Assembly (NCBI GenBank): GCA_016801845.1
Contig: CM028927.1
Location: 1,858,001-1,922,000, forward strand
Length of the DNA stretch: 64,000 nucleotides
Source: Polydactylus sextarius
Taxonomy: Eukaryota; Chordata; Actinopteri; Polynemidae
Direction: 5' to 3'
In this document: positions 61,439 to 64,000 of the stretch, piece by piece
How positions within the stretch are numbered: the first letter of the stretch is position 1
Layout: every line of letters begins with the position of its first letter
Notes under the pieces: generated by a model
The model's database searches: none
What the model saw: the letters and a program-made list of their open reading frames with translations, nothing else
Told to the model about the DNA's origin: nothing
Made by a program: the position numbers and the translations under genes

Positions 61439-63757
61439 TGATTTCTCATACGAATAAAAAAAAAAAAAAAAAAAAAAATACCAAAAAGCACACAACAAAC
61501 ACCAAAACACTAGCTGTCATCCTTCTATGCATGAGCTGGATGTTACTGAGCTTGACAGAGACGTACATATTCTTAGAGAAACTGACAAACAATAATAATA
61601 AACAAATAAACATCCCTTCTCCATGGAACTGAGTTAACATACAACCAATTAGATTATACACAAAGACATTCTCCCCTTCTAAAGGCCAGGTAAAATTGAT
61701 CATTTTGATTGAGTACAGTGTCCCTGAAGGTCAAAACACAACATACAAAAGAACATTACTGATAACAGTGACAGACACTGCTGTGATTGGTTGCAACTGG
61801 TGACTCTGTGGACATGTTATTATACTGTTACTGAGTATGTATATAGTGTAGGCGGACAGATACACTTAATAGTATATTTTGATGGCATCAAGAATGATTT
61901 TCTTTTCCTCCTTCATCCTTTTGAACTCTGTTTAAAACACAGCAGAAACAGGAAGTGAGGTGCAGTTGTCACCAGGGACTCTGTTCACAAAGTGTTGTCC
62001 TGCTCGTTCTGTATCTGACATGTATTTTTGTTACATGTTGCTGTGTTTTGGCTCTGAAGAGGTGAAAGTACTCCAACAGACTGAGAGAGGGCGCTGAATT
62101 AAATTGGAAACATATGTTAAGTTGTATTCATGCCTCTCAAAGTCTAAAGTACAAGTTTTTGAACAGAATCTGAGAAATGTTTGTTTGCTGAAAGCAGCCT
62201 ATTTAGGTTTGAGTAAATATTAGGGACTAGTGGGACTATTAGGTAAAACTGAGATCCTTCAGGGTTGAAGACAGCTGGATGCTGGATTATGGTGCCTGAG
62301 CTGTTGGTAGTCATTTCTGTTCATGTTTTGCCCTATTTGAAACTCTGCTGAACACTTCCTGTTGAGTGAAATGTTCGGACTGACCTCTGAGTTGTCCTTT
62401 CAGATTAACACAAAGAGTGGAGTCATAGCAGGATCTCTAATTATTAGTCATGTAGTTATCAAAATAAAGCACTCCCTGCTGACTCAGTGACGTATTCAGA
62501 CTTCCCCTCAAGGATTAAATTCCACCTCATTATGTTAAATATTTGTGTTAATTACTTTTAAAAAATATCTAGTGCTCTTTCAGTTAGTGTGCGTCTCATG
62601 TCAATAAAAGCAAACAGACTTGATGGTCCTGTTGCTCCATTTAACAGCAGGTCCTGCACAGCTAAATGCAGAATATTGATTTTCTTATATCCAGGGAGCT
62701 ATAACACTCTCCCAGCCACACAAGGTCAAAGGCTTTGGCTTTGGTTTGTTGGTGTCCCACCATATTTTATCAGCACACAATGTGCTACATTTATGTATGT
62801 CTGTGTGCGCAGTTTCAAAGAAAGAATGATTGCTGCTGCATTTAGCGTGTCAAAAATTGTATTGTATTGGCAGGAGCATGCACAAAAAAGGAAAACACAC
62901 ACAGAGAGAAAAAAACATTATTATGTCTCTTGGTTTTTGTGAGTAGGGTGGTCGATGTTGTCTTTTGTGGAGGTGTCAGGATGTATGTCACCCAGGCTTC
63001 ATCCATCTCTTGTGTTATTTTTTTTTTTTTTTTTGTTGAGCCAAGATCACACACCCACACAAACACACACATTCCTCTTCCTCTGTAACACACTGAGGGA
63101 CGTATCACGAGGTACAGTGTAGTGATGCTCGCTGCGTGGATGCAGGTCTGCCTCAGGAATCTGCAGCTATTTGTTTTAAAGTAAAGTGAAGCAAAGCAAA
63201 AGGCAGGGGAGGAGTTTGGTGGCAGCACAGAAGAAAAATGGAGTCCATCATGTAAAAGGCTGGAGGCTGGGTCGACTCAAAGAGATTTTCATGTCTGTTA
63301 TCTGGCGGGAGACGAAGCAGCTAATAGGGACCAGACAGCTGAGTCTATGCCTCCAGAGACAACTGATTCACTTACTTCCATTATTCTTGTGTCCTGTGTC
63401 CTGGAAAAACTACTATTAATGCAGGGTAGCATCATACATGTACACAACTATACAAGCTACAACCACACAGCTCTTCATTCAGTTATTCGACAGGTCTGGA
63501 GGTTGAATTTGAACCATTTGTTCATAACCAGTATGGTTGACATCTATTCCAAGCCATAGAACCACATCACATTAATAACAATTCATTACCTTTAATTGCT
63601 GCGTTTTAGCAACAGGAGTTAATGCTGCAACACAATACTGTGCCTCCACAGCTTCCTCCTCACAGTCACAATCCTATTTAGCTTTGTGATGGACAAAGGT
63701 GCAGCAACCTAAGCCTGAGGAAAAGCATCACAGGTCCCAGCTGCTGCAGCTCCTCAA

Positions 63758-63766
63758 GGAGAGAGT

Positions 63767-63802
<36 letters not shown>
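63758..63802 (+). repeat. GA microsatellite
   Basis: About 20 GA units, slightly interrupted at the left by GAGT units, in intron 7. Confidence 0.95.
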
Positions 63803-63803
<1 letters not shown>

Positions 63804-64000
63804 TGTGTATGTGTGTTTGTGTGGACAAGAACCAGCCTAAGGAGCTCCCACTCACCAATCTGAGCTCTGACTGCGTGGCAGGATTTCAGTTGCCGGAGGA
63901 TAACAAGCAGAACAATTTACAGTCTCTCTGTCATGGTATTACCCCGATGGCTTATGCTAGAAACAGGCCTGCCATTTGTGAACAAGAAGGAGAAGGAAGA

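Larger units (their letters stand above)
1..64000 (+). other. khdrbs3: KHDRBS3 gene (T-STAR/SLM2), internal portion: exons 2-7 and introns
   Basis: Six exons on the + strand join in one frame and encode a STAR-family protein closely resembling vertebrate KHDRBS3. Family knowledge: KHDRBS3 is a nuclear KH-domain RNA-binding protein that dimerises, binds A/U-rich RNA (UAAA/UUAA-type motifs) and regulates alternative splicing, notably of neurexins in brain; it is also expressed in testis. The first exon (about the first 29 residues) and the final exons with stop codon and 3'UTR are not in the window. KHDRBS3 is preferred over KHDRBS2 because the exon 2-5 peptides carry [34 protein letters not shown] and QAQLQELTYLNGG; as I recall, KHDRBS2 has [34 protein letters not shown] and QEQLRELSYLNG. 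All introns follow GT-AG. No other gene was recognised on either strand. Confidence 0.93.
61114..64000 (+). other. khdrbs3: Intron 7, partial (runs off the right edge)
   Basis: The intron begins with gtaagt after exon 7. It contains a minus-strand degenerate tRNA-derived SINE (61338-61438), an A23 tract (61456-61478), a T tract (about 63018-63034) and a GA repeat (63758-63802). The family's exon 8 peptide (DYYDYGHG-type) was not found before base 64000, so the terminal exons lie downstream. Confidence 0.75.

Overview
This window is vertebrate genomic DNA, almost certainly from a ray-finned fish and probably a percomorph. It carries the middle part of one large multi-exon gene on the + strand: KHDRBS3 (T-STAR / SLM2 / Sam68-like mammalian protein 2), a nuclear STAR-family KH RNA-binding splicing regulator. 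The organism call rests on two things: vertebrate exon/intron architecture with canonical GT-AG introns, and recognisable degenerate copies of interspersed repeats typical of teleosts (tRNA-derived SINE pieces, TTAA-flanked MITEs, a Tc1-like remnant, SINE tails ending in TTGAA units). No bacterial-type gene, operon, CRISPR array or RNA gene was seen.

Layout: bases 1-30891 are intron 1, entered from an upstream exon 1 that I do not find here. Exon 2 is 30892-31010, exon 3 is 38640-38756, exon 4 is 44363-44509, exon 5 is 45443-45582, exon 6 is 49769-49949 and exon 7 is 61031-61113. Intron 7 runs off the right edge. The six exons join in one open frame with matching phases (2-0, 0-0, 0-0, 0-2, 2-0, 0-2) and encode about 262 residues. 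In order these are the end of QUA1, the KH domain with its GPRG loop, QUA2, an RG/proline-rich tail and the first half of the tyrosine-rich C-terminus. The N-terminal exon and the last roughly 55 residues with the 3'UTR lie outside the window. Paralogue assignment to KHDRBS3 rather than KHDRBS2 or Sam68 comes from diagnostic stretches such as [31 protein letters not shown] and [20 protein letters not shown].

Over 98% of the window is intron. Intron 1 is long and looks rather repeat-poor, with many A/T homopolymers, a few microsatellites, and several balanced-composition blocks that could be conserved noncoding elements (not testable here). Introns 2-7 hold more mobile-element debris. It includes a nested insertion in intron 6, where a 230-bp element flanked by TTAA sits inside a tRNA-derived SINE, and several near-perfect palindromes. 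Exon 5 is bracketed by long TG repeats. Its skipping would place an in-frame TGA exactly across the exon 6/exon 7 junction, which gives a plausible regulated-splicing hypothesis. I found no evidence of a previously undescribed multi-gene system. The points of interest are splicing architecture and repeat structure within this one gene.
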